From: Doryteuthis pealeii | Taxonomy: Eukaryota > Mollusca > Cephalopoda > Myopsida > Loliginidae | Reading direction: 5' to 3' | Assembly: GCA_023376005.1 (NCBI GenBank) | Contig: CM042143.1 | Coordinates: forward strand, 87,763,683-87,827,682 | Length of the DNA stretch: 64,000 bases | Part shown: positions 45,932-55,967 of the stretch, one piece after another | Numbering within the stretch: position 1 is the stretch's first letter | Layout of the letters: every line of letters starts with the position of its first letter | Position numbers and translations under genes: made by a program | The notes under the pieces: generated by a model | The model's input: only the letters and a program-made list of their open reading frames with translations | What the model was told of the DNA's origin: nothing | Databases searched by the model: none

Positions 45932-45934
<3 letters not shown>
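45803..45934. repeat. Inverted pair of hammerhead modules
   Basis: Two roughly 64-bp copies meet head to head at 45862-45876 (TTCTGAAAGGTCAGAA). The plus-strand copy carries the intact motif of 45878-45914. The minus-strand copy has UUGAUAA in place of CUGAUGA, so conserved bases C3 and G8 are lost. The shared outer end is GACTCATTAG-CTTA, and a (TA)n tract begins at 45942. Confidence 0.8.
45878..45914 (+). ncRNA. Type I hammerhead ribozyme
   Basis: Stem I UAUC/GAUA (45878-45881 with 45911-45914), core CUGAUGA (45882-45888), stem II UCC-GUUU-GGA (45889-45898), core GAA (45899-45901), stem III ACCUAGGU (45902-45909), A17 at 45910 with U16 before it, so cleavage is predicted between 45910 and 45911. 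All core bases agree with the consensus. Stem III is self-complementary with minimal loop, suggesting a dimeric active form, and stem I and II are short. The (TA)n tract at 45942-45980 follows. Confidence 0.75.
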
Positions 45935-45984
<50 letters not shown>

Positions 45985-46075
45985 ACCAAGACGGATATAT
46001 CATGTCTGACAAATTTCTTTTCGATCTTTTCAAGTTTTCTGAACAATGTTAATATCGTCTGGAGTCTGTAGATTA

Positions 46076-46126
46076 GTCCCTCCCTAGTACTTTCAGCACT
46101 TCGAAGTGCTATCTTCAGGGGTAGAT
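46076..46126 (-). ncRNA. Hammerhead-like motif
   Basis: Minus strand: CUGAAGA (46118-46112), an extra U, a perfect stem II AGCACU...AGUGCU, GAA (46094-46092), self-complementary AGUACU (46091-46086), A17 at 46085, and CCC/GGG as the start of stem I (46121-46119 with 46084-46082). The unpaired U between core and stem II departs from the consensus. A relic or a weak ribozyme. Confidence 0.4.
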
Positions 46127-46502
46127 TTAACTGAATGTGTTTCTGGTTCTATTCAAACATGGAATGTGGTTAAGCCAGCGAGTAGCAGTGGGGGTAAATA
46201 TGAGGGGAAACTCACAGAAATTATATGAAATGATGTGGGTATTGGGAGGAGAATTGACAGGAAATGATTTAAAGACATTTTAGAAGTGACTGCTTTATTC
46301 AAAGTCAATCTTATCATTCAAAGTGGATTTATTCAAAAAGAAACTCGTCAGACATTAAATAGCCGTTTTGTTCAACACCGTATGCACTAAAGAAAAAATA
46401 CTACCCCCATATATATATATATATATATATAATATATATATATATGAATTTGCCTTTTTTTTTAAATGTCAAATTCATACTGGTGGATTAACTTCCATTT
46501 AC

Positions 46503-46555
<53 letters not shown>

Positions 46556-47154
46556 GATGTTAATCCAACAGTAAAAAAGAAGTCAAGTCGAGGTAGGGTA
46601 AAATAAGACAAGTGTATTTACAATAATGGTACAGGAACGGCTAGCTTGCCGTTAACGGTAACAGTACAATCTTTTCACTCGGTGTCTCACTATTTATAGT
46701 GAGAACCGGTGTATATTCTCCACTGTAGGAACGGCCGGTACAACAATATATATATATATTGTTTCCTCTATTATAACTTTCTATACCTCAATCTTCTTCT
46801 TTCTCTGCAACAGCCGCCTTGTCGATGTAGCATGCTTTGCAGATGAGTAAGACCCCCTCTTCAAAGGTGTTCTGTATAGGACACTAAACTGCATTTGATG
46901 ATGAGCTACAGTTCTGGGAATTGCCTAGTACTCCCACATTGCCATTAGTAACCGGCGTTGCTAGAGTCTGATTAAAAATTAACACCACTAATGTACAAAT
47001 CTTTTTTCTTTTAATCAGAAGGATGAGCAACGTTTTTAATTTTTCCCCTATTTAACAAAATAGATATATTGTCCATTTCAAATTAACACCAATAATCAGG
47101 GTTTCCAGTTTGATTTTAATATCTCCCTCTGATCAAGCAGTATACATATATGCA
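46127..47154. other. No recognised gene; (TA)n at 46410-46444 and 46507-46550
   Basis: No open frame of note. The flank of the ribozyme-like motif (46130-46350) has no clear match elsewhere in the window. Confidence 0.5.
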
Positions 47155-47265
47155 GCCTTTCTCTAAACGTTTCGTTAGTCCAAGTGGTGCAGCCATAAAG
47201 TAGCACTGATACGGCTAGAGCTTGGAAGAAATCTCGCTCTATCTTATCAGAGAGATAAGATTTCC
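47155..47265 (-). pseudogene. RTE-type LINE ORF2 fragment
   Basis: The minus strand reads LSDKIERDFFQALAVSVLLY and GCTTWTNETF, the same block as VVVSVLLYGCTTWT at 35790-35830. Nothing else of the LINE remains. Confidence 0.75.
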
Positions 47266-47598
47266 ATTCGATCGATAATCAGTCATTTTTGGTATTTATG
47301 TGCACAAAATGTAAGTATTAAAACGTAGAGGTATATAGTACATAGATAATGAGAATGGAATCATCTATTTTCCAATAAATAATATCTGACAAAATCTCAG
47401 AAGAGAGAAACAACGAGATCTCACGGGACTTGTTAATTCAACCTAGCAATTGCTAATTACTCTGTTCTGTATCTTTGCTTTGTAAATATTTTTCCCTATA
47501 CTCAATACTCGTTATGTTTCTTCCTATTATTTCTCTGTTAACTCTGATACACCGCATAGTAAGGAATATTATCATTTTTTTTTAATGTTTATCTAGAA

Positions 47599-48521
47599 CA
47601 GTGATTCTCAAACTTTTGGAAGTTGCGGACCGGTTGACATTTTTTTTTTTGATGGATGCACGGACTGGTGTATAAAATTAAAGAATTTGTTGAATTTCAA
47701 ATCAAAAATATTTATGCAGGCATGTTAAAATTAGCTTTATTTAATACAGAAATCTATGATCAATATAAACTAACGCCCCAGTGTACAGTCAATGGGAACA
47801 GTGAGACTGCTTCTTATTTGTCAATTTGTCAAGTATTGGATTGTAAAAAAAGCCAAGTGGGTATTCAACAATAGCGATTAAGTATCGCTTACATTTATTG
47901 TTGTTGTTGTTGTTGTCTATACTTCTCACTAGTATATTTTACACTTGTGCTTCTCAAACTTTTGGAAGTTGCGAACCGGTTGACAATTTTTTTTTTTTGG
48001 TCGATGCACGGACCGGTGTATAAAATTAGAGAATTTGTTAAACTTCAATAAAAGGTATTTATGCAGGCATGTTAAAATTAGCTTTATTTAATACAGAAAT
48101 CTATCATCAATATAAACTAACTCTCACTGTACAGTCAATGGGAACAGTGAGACTGCTTCTTATTTGTCAATTTGTCAAGTGCCACGTATGTTGGGTTTGT
48201 TTCCGTAAGTGGTGAGGATTTGAACTAAATATCTGCCCTTCTTTGGAGACCAAGGTGGCAGTGCTGAAATTTACAAAAAGGAAATTAGGTTTCTATAAAA
48301 CAATGTAGGCAAAAAGATGGTAAAATAGCTATTGTAGTAAACAGCAGAAAATTAACAAAGTTGATATTTTTAGAAATTTACTTCCAATTTTAATTTATAT
48401 GTACGGTTGCCGTCCTTCAAAACTATACAGTTTTTAAAAAGTCCTGTGTGTCACCTGTGGACTGACAGGTAGTACTCTACGGACGGGCACCGGTACGGCG
48501 GACCGGCTATGAGAAGCACTG
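47599..48521. mobile_element. Non-autonomous hAT element (923 bp)
   Basis: The left end CAGTGATTCTCAAACTTTTG and the right end on the opposite strand CAGTGCTTCTCATAGCCGGT form the terminal inverted repeats. Flanks ATCTAGAA (47591-47598) and ATCTACAA (48522-48529) are an 8-bp target duplication with one mismatch. CAGTG ends, TTCTCAA and an 8-bp duplication define hAT. No transposase frame. The first 245 bp are repeated at 47946-48182 (same CTCAAACTTTTGGAAGTTGC), so the element has an internal duplication with an unrelated block between. Confidence 0.85.
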
Positions 48522-48529
48522 ATCTACAA

Positions 48530-48872
48530 TATACACCGGATTCAGTTAGTTAGTAGAAAGTTGAGATCAAATCTCAAGAAAATAGATAATAGTTATATTT
48601 ACATAGACCTAAAAGACAGGCTAGCAACTATGCGTAAAAACAAATATTTTCTTTATCGATTACACACAAATCTTATCTGTGTATGGAGCAGAAATCACAC
48701 CCAGATTAAATATTGAATAAGTAAAGATTAAACTTAGAGAAGATTTCATGTTTAGATGGGCTTAAAAAACAAAACAGATTTACGTATTTGTCTGGATTTC
48801 TTTTTTAGATGTGGCTTAATAATTTGAATTATTTGGATTTTTCGTACTGTTGTCCTCATTTATTGCTATATA
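48530..48872. other. No recognised element
   Basis: AT-rich, with no match elsewhere in the window. Confidence 0.5.
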
Positions 48873-49099
48873 CACAATACCTTCTTTTTTAAAAAGTGCA
48901 GGTAAACCTCATGGTGTTAAATTGATGTGTAACGTTATTGTATATTGGTAAACCGTTGTTTTTTGGACAATTAGTGAAGTTAGATTTTTAATTAAAAGTC
49001 GTTGAAATTCAAAATCCGTAGGGTTAGAAGATTGATAGGTAATAACCTTTAAGTAACCTTCTTTCCGGTTACACACAGACTAGCCTTGGGACGAATGCC
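48873..49099 (+). repeat. Direct repeat P, copy 1
   Basis: 227 bp nearly identical to 51355-51581, including AAAAAGTGCAGGTAAACCTC and TAACCTTTAAGTAACCTTC. The close match makes it a young duplication. Confidence 0.9.
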
Positions 49100-49242
49100 G
49101 CTAGCTTGGACACATGGCACAATGGATATGAGGACTGAGTTAATACAGTTCTAAGTGACAATCGTCTGTAGGCTGCAGGTTCAATCCTGGCCAAAGGCGA
49201 CAATAACATAGAATGCATAGCATAGTTTAACACTTATACCCG

Positions 49243-49451
49243 GTTATGGTTAACGGAATGAGAACAGTTTGCCCCGGTGGACTGAATAAAAGGTTTGGTT
49301 CAGTGAAGACTCCCGAGTTCGACAAAATGGTTCCCGAATTCGAAGAGTTCGAGTTCGAATAGAAGGTTCCCGAGTTCGAATAGGAGGTTCCCAAATATGA
49401 CAATAATCACCTAAAGAAGGGCGAAGGACACAGTGACCGAAACGTTGTATA
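49243..49451 (+). mobile_element. Element with 18-bp tandem repeats, split by insertion
   Basis: ACGGAATGAGAACAG, about five GGTTCCCGAGTTCGAATAG units, CTAAAGAAGGGCGAAGG and CCGAAACGTTGTA match the 40258-40576 element. The continuation AACAATGAAGATGAAGACAA is found at 50048, so the sequence 49452-50046 was inserted into it at a TA. Confidence 0.7.
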
Positions 49452-49481
49452 TACAGGGTGGCCAAGTAGTCACTGAGATTT

Positions 49482-49519
<38 letters not shown>

Positions 49520-49961
49520 CTTTATTCAAAAATGCTTCTAAAAACAAACATCCGAAATCTAATTTCCTTCGCCGGGGCATAAACCTGGTTTGTTGTTATC
49601 CACTCAACGTCCGCGTACCTTATATATGGTAGAGGCGTATCATTAACATTGACAGGTTAATTTCGCATGGATTGTGCGGTGCATATCGGTGGCCGAGCGG
49701 TAAAGTCTCTGACTCTGCCTGCTGGGCTCCCGGTTTCGATTTTTGTCGGAGGGAAATCGTTAGTATACATCGCTGATGTAAAGTCGAAACAGGCTGTACG
49801 ATGTTCTACGCATCGCACATTGTTTGCCGAGTTCGCTTGACATGATTATTTTCTATAATTATCGAATTTTATACGATATACGCATTGTAATTGCCTTTAA
49901 GCAAAATATAAATAATAATATATACTTTATCCAACAATGCTTCTAAAAACAAACATCCAAA

Positions 49962-49963
<2 letters not shown>
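49520..49963 (+). mobile_element. Retrozyme-like element, about 1.1 units
   Basis: Unit of about 404 bp bounded by direct repeats: AATGCTTCTAAAAACAAACA at 49531 and 49935. The unit holds a tRNA-like head with A box TGGCCGAGCGG (49690-49700) and a degenerate B box GGTTTCGAT (49732), followed by a damaged hammerhead (49767-49804). It ends AATTGCCTTTAAGCAAAATA. Matches 63551-64000. A little more than one unit is what reverse transcription of a circular RNA could leave. Confidence 0.7.
49767..49804 (+). ncRNA. Hammerhead ribozyme with deleted stem II
   Basis: Stem I ACAUCG/CGAUGU (six perfect pairs), CUGAUG, GAA (49786-49788), stem III ACAG-G-CUGU and A17 (49798) are all intact, but compared with the 63.8-kb copy eight bases that form A9 and one strand of stem II are missing. 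It should not cleave. Confidence 0.75.
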
Positions 49964-50020
<57 letters not shown>

Positions 50021-50046
50021 CTCAGAAACTTCTTGGCCACCCTGTA

Positions 50047-50105
50047 TAACAATGAAGATGAAGACAATGGTCCGAAAAATCCAAATAATGCAAATTATCA
50101 AGCCT
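50047..50105 (+). mobile_element. 3' part of the split tandem-repeat element
   Basis: AACAATGAAGATGAAGACAA and GGTCCGAAAAATCCAAATAA, the continuation of 49243-49451 and equivalent to 40528-40570. Confidence 0.65.
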
Positions 50106-50149
50106 CATCTTAAAATTCAGACAAACAGTTTTTACGTGTTTTCTCTACT

Positions 50150-50760
50150 CAAAAATCTGCCGCCCTGTCGGCTGGGGCGTTAGAATGAACCGCAGAGGAG
50201 TCTTACTCCTCTGCAGAGGAATAAGATTCCCCCAATCTTACCTGTTGGCCGTGGGTGGCGACCCGTGATGCTTAAGGATAGAGCCCAGGTGGATGAGCAG
50301 TTCATGACATGCCATACTCCACTTTGGTCCTATCTTGGGCTAGACGGCCGGTCGGAGAGGCCCCCTCCGATCAATCGGCTGGTCACGTCAAGCCCTAGCA
50401 CCTATATGATTTTCCCAACCCTATTGCCCTTATGGCAAGCCCCAACCCTTTTTTATCATATGGGTGCTAGAAGGCGGTGACTGAGGGTCTACATGTCCTG
50501 GGAATGACGTTAAACTCTATCTGATGGTGAGGTTCCAGTTTTGGAGGTTTGGGGAATGTGGAGCACCCCTTCATCACCATTGCTCCCTGGTCCACTCTGA
50601 CCCGGAGTGGTAGTACCTGTTAGAGTCCCATTTATGGGTTAAATAGAAAAATGTATTTATAAAAGAATTCTATTATCCATTAAGAATTGATTTATTTCAA
50701 AACTTTATCGGCATTAAATGACCCACTGAGGTTGATATGCCGTAAAACAAAACAAACCAA
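50150..50760 (-). mobile_element. Family H, full-length copy
   Basis: The minus strand runs from TTTTACGGCATATCAACCTC to the 3' CAGCCGACAGGGCGGC end. The inverted CTCTGCAGAGG palindrome is at 50210-50222. Confidence 0.8.
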
Positions 50761-51354
50761 ATCAAAAATCTGGTGGTCTGTACGGGCACAGAAATTACCT
50801 CATAATTTCATAATTTCTAGTGATGGCAAATGCCTGTGGAACGATTTGAAAACAAGTCGCCCACTGTTCTAAGCGAGCAAGTCTCCGCCTCTTTGGTTCT
50901 AGCGGTGATGTTGAAAACTAGGATGACTTACAGATGAGCCACAAATTCCAGCAACTTATCCACGCCTCCTCCGAATAGAAAAGCCCTGAACTTTGAGATT
51001 TTGGAGGGGATGGGGTGACTAGAGTGGGTGGGATTTGGCTGTTTATACCATGTCGTCGCGAGCTGCAAATTCTTTTTTTCTCGAGGCACGATCCTCATCG
51101 GAATTTGTGTCGCCGAAAATTGGCGCTTTCAAAATGACTCAAAAGTGAAAGTGCTAAATGCGGAGTTATGCAGAAAAGATATTACATACAGCTGTGCAAA
51201 GAAATGTTTGTCTCTAGTGTCTCAAGATAAATGTCAGATCTTTTTTTTTCTTTCTTTTTATTTATTTATTTATTTTTTTGCGGAAGAATGTGTCGCGAAA
51301 ATGTTGCAGAAGCAGAGCGGCGCCGATTTACGATCTTTGAACTCCGACAAAAGC
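50761..51354. other. No recognised element
   Basis: Short frames (for example 51028-51375) have no recognisable domain. The stretch is more GC-rich around 50880-51060. Confidence 0.45.
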
Positions 51355-51581
51355 ACACAATACCTTCTTTTTTAAAAAGTGCAGGTAAACCTCATGGTGT
51401 TACATTGATGTGTAGCGTTGTTGTATATTGATAAACCGTTGTTTTCTGGACAATTAGTGAAGTTAGATTTTTAATTAAAAGTCGTTGAAATTCAAAATCC
51501 GTAGGGTTAGATAATTGATAGGTAATAACCTTTAAGTAACCTTCTTTCCGGTTACACAGACTGGCCTGGGAACGAAGGCCA
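51355..51581 (+). repeat. Direct repeat P, copy 2
   Basis: Second copy of 48873-49099, same orientation, 2.5 kb away. Confidence 0.9.
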
Positions 51582-52024
51582 AGAGCTTAATCAGTCAGAT
51601 AGACCGGAGCTGTCGTGATGTAAGCACGCACCGGTTTCAAACTCTGATGCGGTTGAAAAGGTGTGACTCTAAATAAAAATGTGATCACATAGAATATATC
51701 TTGGTTGTCTCTTGCGAACTAATGGCGAACCAGCATCTTAATCAGACCAGCATTTTAAAGACACAGAGCCAGACCAGAACTAAGAAAGACCAGTTAGAAG
51801 AAATAAAGAAACAACTACATAGATAATGTACCAGCTGAGCTGCTAAAGTAAGTAAGAAAATACTTAGATATTCGGTAGACATAACAACGGATGTCTCCCT
51901 GAAAGAAAGTAATAGAAAAGAACTCTCGTCATGTTATATACCCAGTAAGAGGTATACAAAAGCGTCGCGGGATTCAATTTAAAAGGGGGCTGATGATGGA
52001 ATAGTAATGGTTCGAAACTTATCT
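51582..52024. other. Possible LINE trace, otherwise unrecognised
   Basis: At 51820-51850 the plus strand reads DNVPAELLK, a motif that precedes the RT domain in many LINEs. Nothing else supports it. Confidence 0.35.
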
Positions 52025-52210
52025 TTTCATTATCCTGTTCTACTTCTCGGGACTGGATCAGAGTTGCTCACATTTCTTGATCATTTGTTGGGCTGGCATT
52101 TTCGGTTGTTCTACGAGTCTGGAAATTAATTTCGAAACTTATGTGATATCAGGTCCTGTGCTGTTGATAGTTTTTAATAACAACACAAGACTCTTTTTTT
52201 CTGTGCTACC
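52025..52210 (+). mobile_element. Family S fragment
   Basis: GTTGATAGTTTTTAATAACA and the preceding GTCTGGAAATTAAT block match 18775-18850 and 62090-62165. Confidence 0.5.
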
Positions 52211-52574
52211 AAGTAAAAATGCCTTATCGAAATTTAAAAATGCCTTATCGAAATTTAATGTCCTTATATACACACACTCCAAATTCCGCCACGTCAAATA
52301 TTCAAAGAATAGCAGATTACAATAGATCCAGATAAGTATGGAAATTACATACTTCCTCAATTAGACACCACGTCACATATAGAAATTTAATGAGCTTACA
52401 TACACACATTCCAAATAGATCACGCCACGTCACATATTCAATTTGATTCCTAATGGCCTTTTACAATCTCTAACTCCTTAAATGATTCATTACGTAACAA
52501 AATAAGTTACTGAAATATTGCAAAACTATCGACGACTCACTCTCATAGCCATTTGTTGGGGACTTTTACACATA

Positions 52575-52990
52575 GCTAATAGATCATGACAGAAATGGAC
52601 ACGGCGAGACGAGTTCAAATCCTGGACGAGGCTATTTGCATTTCACATAGCATTAATACTCTTCGGAAATGTATGAATCTTGCGTCTGTTCCCTTCAACT
52701 TCTCAGTCCAGACTGACAACTCATCACTCTCTCTTTCTCTCACTCTCTTCCTTGCCTTGTACTGACCAATCAGAAATCGACTGGCTCAAAACGAAGACGC
52801 CATATTCCCAGGAAACACCTGCCCCTCGATTTAAAGGGGCAGGCTGGGTTTATTTCCGGTGCATGAGAGCCCCAAAAGGAAAATATCGATGGGAACCAAG
52901 CATTTTTTGCATTAGCCATGAGCTTTTGTTTGTGCGTGGCTTCCCACGTTAAAAAGAGCTCGTGTCACATCTTACCTGGTGGGAGGTTAA
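52575..52990 (+). mobile_element. tRNA-derived SINE A with replaced middle
   Basis: The head (GACGAGTTCAAATCCTGGAC) and the tail (GTGTCACATCTTACCTGG) are SINE A, but 52690-52950 between them is unrelated. Confidence 0.55.
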
Positions 52991-53039
52991 GGTAAATACA
53001 CAGTAAATATCTTGCATGTTTGCTGGTTGTTTCTTTTAA

Positions 53040-53355
53040 ACCCCATTATATGTAGTTCTTCCTTCTCATGGATTGTCAAGCTAAAAAGGAATTAAAGGAA
53101 GCTAAAAGAAGAGACAAATACACTTTTAGGGTAAGACTTTTATTCTAGGTTCATAGTTATTTCGTGGAGAGAAAATTTCTTCCTGTGCTGATCGTAGCGT
53201 CTGTTCCCAGTTAAGGTCTGCGTCTGAAGGGTCAAAGGTTCCTTTTGGCGCCAGGAAAGGGGCCTTTTTTTTCTGAGCATACCCAGAGCGTTCTTCCTGA
53301 GGGCTCCTGTGAGATTTTAATTTTTTATTCAATTAATTTTAATTTAATCCCTACA
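53040..53355 (+). repeat. Dispersed repeat E
   Basis: Second copy of 18265-18591. Confidence 0.6.
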
Positions 53356-53704
53356 CGTCACTCCCTGCCAAATGAATTCTGAAAATTAAGATAAATAATA
53401 TCTATTAATCCTAGCGCCATGCTGACCCAAGGATCTTATCAGCTAATACACAGGATATCCACTTAGCAGTAGTTTGTTAAAATAACTCAATTGGACAGTT
53501 ATCATCACCAATTAGTTCTCACAAAACCTTTCTCTTAACCCCTAGATTGTCAATATGACCTACATTTGGATTTTTTTTTCACAATCACCGATTGAGATGT
53601 TATGACAATTTAGACAAAGACCAACTGCTGATACTATTTATAAAATGTTAATAAACAATAAACCTGTTTTATTATTATTTCACTCTTTGTGAGTTTTTCA
53701 CACC

Positions 53705-53940
53705 AGCGTTAGTTGATGGTCTTTCTCTGGAGTTGAAGGACAACAAATCTCCTCATGTTTCCAGAACACTTCTGAGTATTCTATCTGATTATGCTGTTGT
53801 TTGGATGGTCTCAATTCTTCCTCTGATTTACAGTTCCTCTAGTCTGTTTTCTAAGCTTTTGGGGACCGCTTCAAGTCAATCGGTACCACTTTCACCGTTA
53901 TATTCCACAGTTTTTTTCAATTCTCTAGCAATCTAGGCAT
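53705..53940 (-). pseudogene. LINE ORF2 trace
   Basis: The minus strand gives, through stops and shifts, blocks ending PSTPEKDHQLT and CKSEEELRPSKQQHNQIEYS. The region resembles a stretch upstream of the RT domain in a common animal LINE, whose antisense is often annotated as a hypothetical protein. Only a weak identification. Confidence 0.4.
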
Positions 53941-54253
53941 TTGTTTATCTTTTCGTTTTCTTTCATTATTATTATTATTATTAATTATTATTATTGTTAT
54001 TGTTGTTGTTGTATCTTTTGTTCTTTCGACTACCTACGTATACTTACTATACTATTGCTAATCTAAGCAATTTTATAGACATTGCTCTTGATTTGTGGTT
54101 TGGTCAATAATTTTAGAGTATTGGAAGAAATGATGGAAAGCAAGATAGTCGGACCCCCACTCACCAAGGACTATTAATAGCATTAGTATATCCATGATAT
54201 ACTAACACTGAACACAACGAAAAGAAAGACATAATAAATTGTGGGTAGGTCAA
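53941..54253. other. No gene; (ATT)n/(GTT)n tract at 53968-54010
   Basis: Short trinucleotide tract and AT-rich spacer. Confidence 0.6.
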
Positions 54254-54639
54254 GAATTTTATTAACAAGGTCTCTATGAAAATCCGAGTTAGATTTCCCT
54301 CAAAATAATCCATGTTATTATTGCGTTTAAAATTCTGAAATGTGTCTTATGTATCACTTAATAAAGGTTTATATAATATATGGTGTGGTTAATTTGTATA
54401 CTGGTTTTAACAAAACCGGGTTTAATGAATAATTATTAATATTATTGTTTTATTCCCCAACGTATCAATAAAATCAATCCTATGAATGATTTTATATTGA
54501 AACCAATTAAAATTTGGTTAAAATAAATTTAATCTTTTTATATGTGTTCTTGTTTAATTTTGTTAGTCTTTCTAATTTAATGTATTTCATTACATTAAAA
54601 CTTAAATACTTACGCCCGGAGGGTGCATATTCTTGCCAG
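54254..54639 (+). mobile_element. Helitron-like element, 5' truncated
   Basis: Contains the GATTTCCCTCAAAATAATCC block, GATCAATCCTATGAATGA-like interior, and the 3' hairpin region ACGCCCGGAGGGTGC followed by ATATTCTTG and CCAG (one change from CTAG). Confidence 0.65.
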
Positions 54640-54800
54640 TTTATATAATACAATATAGCCGCAAACAGTACAATTTGTTTGCAACTGCAAATATTATAAG
54701 TTCATTTTCTTTATGTAGAAATGTAATGCAATATTCTTTAAAACTCCAAGTGGTTCATGTACTTCCTGTTACCGATTTATGTTTTCACTTTGACCATACA

Positions 54801-55525
54801 CACTAAAATCACCATACACAGTGTATAAATTTAATTCATTATTTAAAAGAAAAATTTAAACCACCATATTTGCAGTCTAAATCACCATACACACTGTATA
54901 CATTATTTAAAGAAAAATTCTTACTGTGCGTTATTTAAACCACCAGTAGAAAATTCCTTACTGTGCGTTATTAAACCACTTATTTGCAGTCTAAAATCAC
55001 AGTATAAATTTAATTCATTATTTAAAGAAAAATTCCTTACTGTGCGTATAGTCTAAAATCACCATACACACTGTATAAATTCATTATTTAAAGAAAAATT
55101 CTGTGCGTATTTAAACCTAAAATCACCATATCAACGCCCCTGTATTAGTCTAAGTGTACATTATTTAAAGAAAAATTCCGTTATTTAAACCACTGTAAGT
55201 CTAAAATCACCATACACACTGTATAAATTTAATTCATTATTTAAAGAAAAATTCCTTACTGTGCGTTATTTAAACCACTGTATTTGCAGTCTAAAATCAC
55301 CATACACAGTGTATAAATTTAATTCATTATTTAAGTGCGTTATTTAAACCACCATATTTGCAGTCTAAAATCACCATACACACTGTATAAATTTAATTCA
55401 TTATTTAAAAGAAAAATTCCTTACTGTGCGTTATTTAAACCACTATTTGCAGTCTAAAATCACCATACACACTGTATAAATTTAATTCATTATTTAAAGT
55501 AGAATTCCTTACTGTGCGTTATTTT
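54801..55525. repeat. Minisatellite of about 88-bp units
   Basis: Around nine tandem units, each with CTAAAATCACCATACACACT, ATTTAATTCATTATTTAAAG, AATTCCTTACTGTGCGTT and ATTTAAACCAC. Several units carry deletions, so spacing ranges from roughly 55 to 95 bp. Confidence 0.9.
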
Positions 55526-55886
55526 TTCTTACACAGTCGCAAGATTCAGTTCAAATTAAGTTCGAATAGCTGGAATTCTGTGAGCGACTATTTCGATCAG
55601 AATGACAGATTCAGTTGACTTGATATGTCAGCCATATTTGTTTAATCTGTGTGCATGAAGGAGATTTTCTTTTGCGACAGTTAAGTCTTTGGTCAAATAA
55701 TTCCTCAGTTTCAGGTGATTTGGTGGGTGAAGCGTCAGTTTAAATCTGTCGTGCAAACATTGGCGTGCATTGAGCTGATCACTAACCAATCACATAGCAA
55801 CATTTTCAATGCCTCATGGGAAGACGGTTGGCGTCTGTGCAGATAAATTCGTTTTATGTCGAATGTTTCTTTACTGGGAGGATGAA
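55526..55886. other. No recognised element
   Basis: Mixed sequence between the minisatellite and the purine tract. Confidence 0.5.
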
Positions 55887-55936
55887 AGGTAGGAGGAAAG
55901 AAAGAAAGAGAGAAAGAAATGAATAACAATAACAAA

Positions 55937-55967
<31 letters not shown>

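Larger units (their letters stand above)
49452..50046. mobile_element. Mariner-type element carrying a ribozyme repeat
   Basis: Terminal inverted repeats TACAGGGTGGCCAAGTAGT (49452) and, on the other strand at the right end, TACAGGGTGGCCAAGAAGT. The TA at both ends fits the mariner target duplication, and the 40.5-kb relative supplies an empty-site-like comparison. Inside, two (TA)n tracts (49476-49518 and 49964-50018) enclose the unit at 49520-49963. No transposase. Confidence 0.75.

Noticed and set aside
48873..51581. LTR retrotransposon bounded by direct repeats P1 and P2
   Set aside because: No TG...CA ends, primer-binding site or gag/pol sequence; the interior is a mixture of other elements.
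51968..52020. CTGATGA followed by TTCGAAAC
   Set aside because: The sequence between core halves does not form stem II and no stem III or stem I can be drawn.
54801..55525. CRISPR-like array
   Set aside because: Units are contiguous minisatellite repeats without unique spacers, in a eukaryotic sequence.
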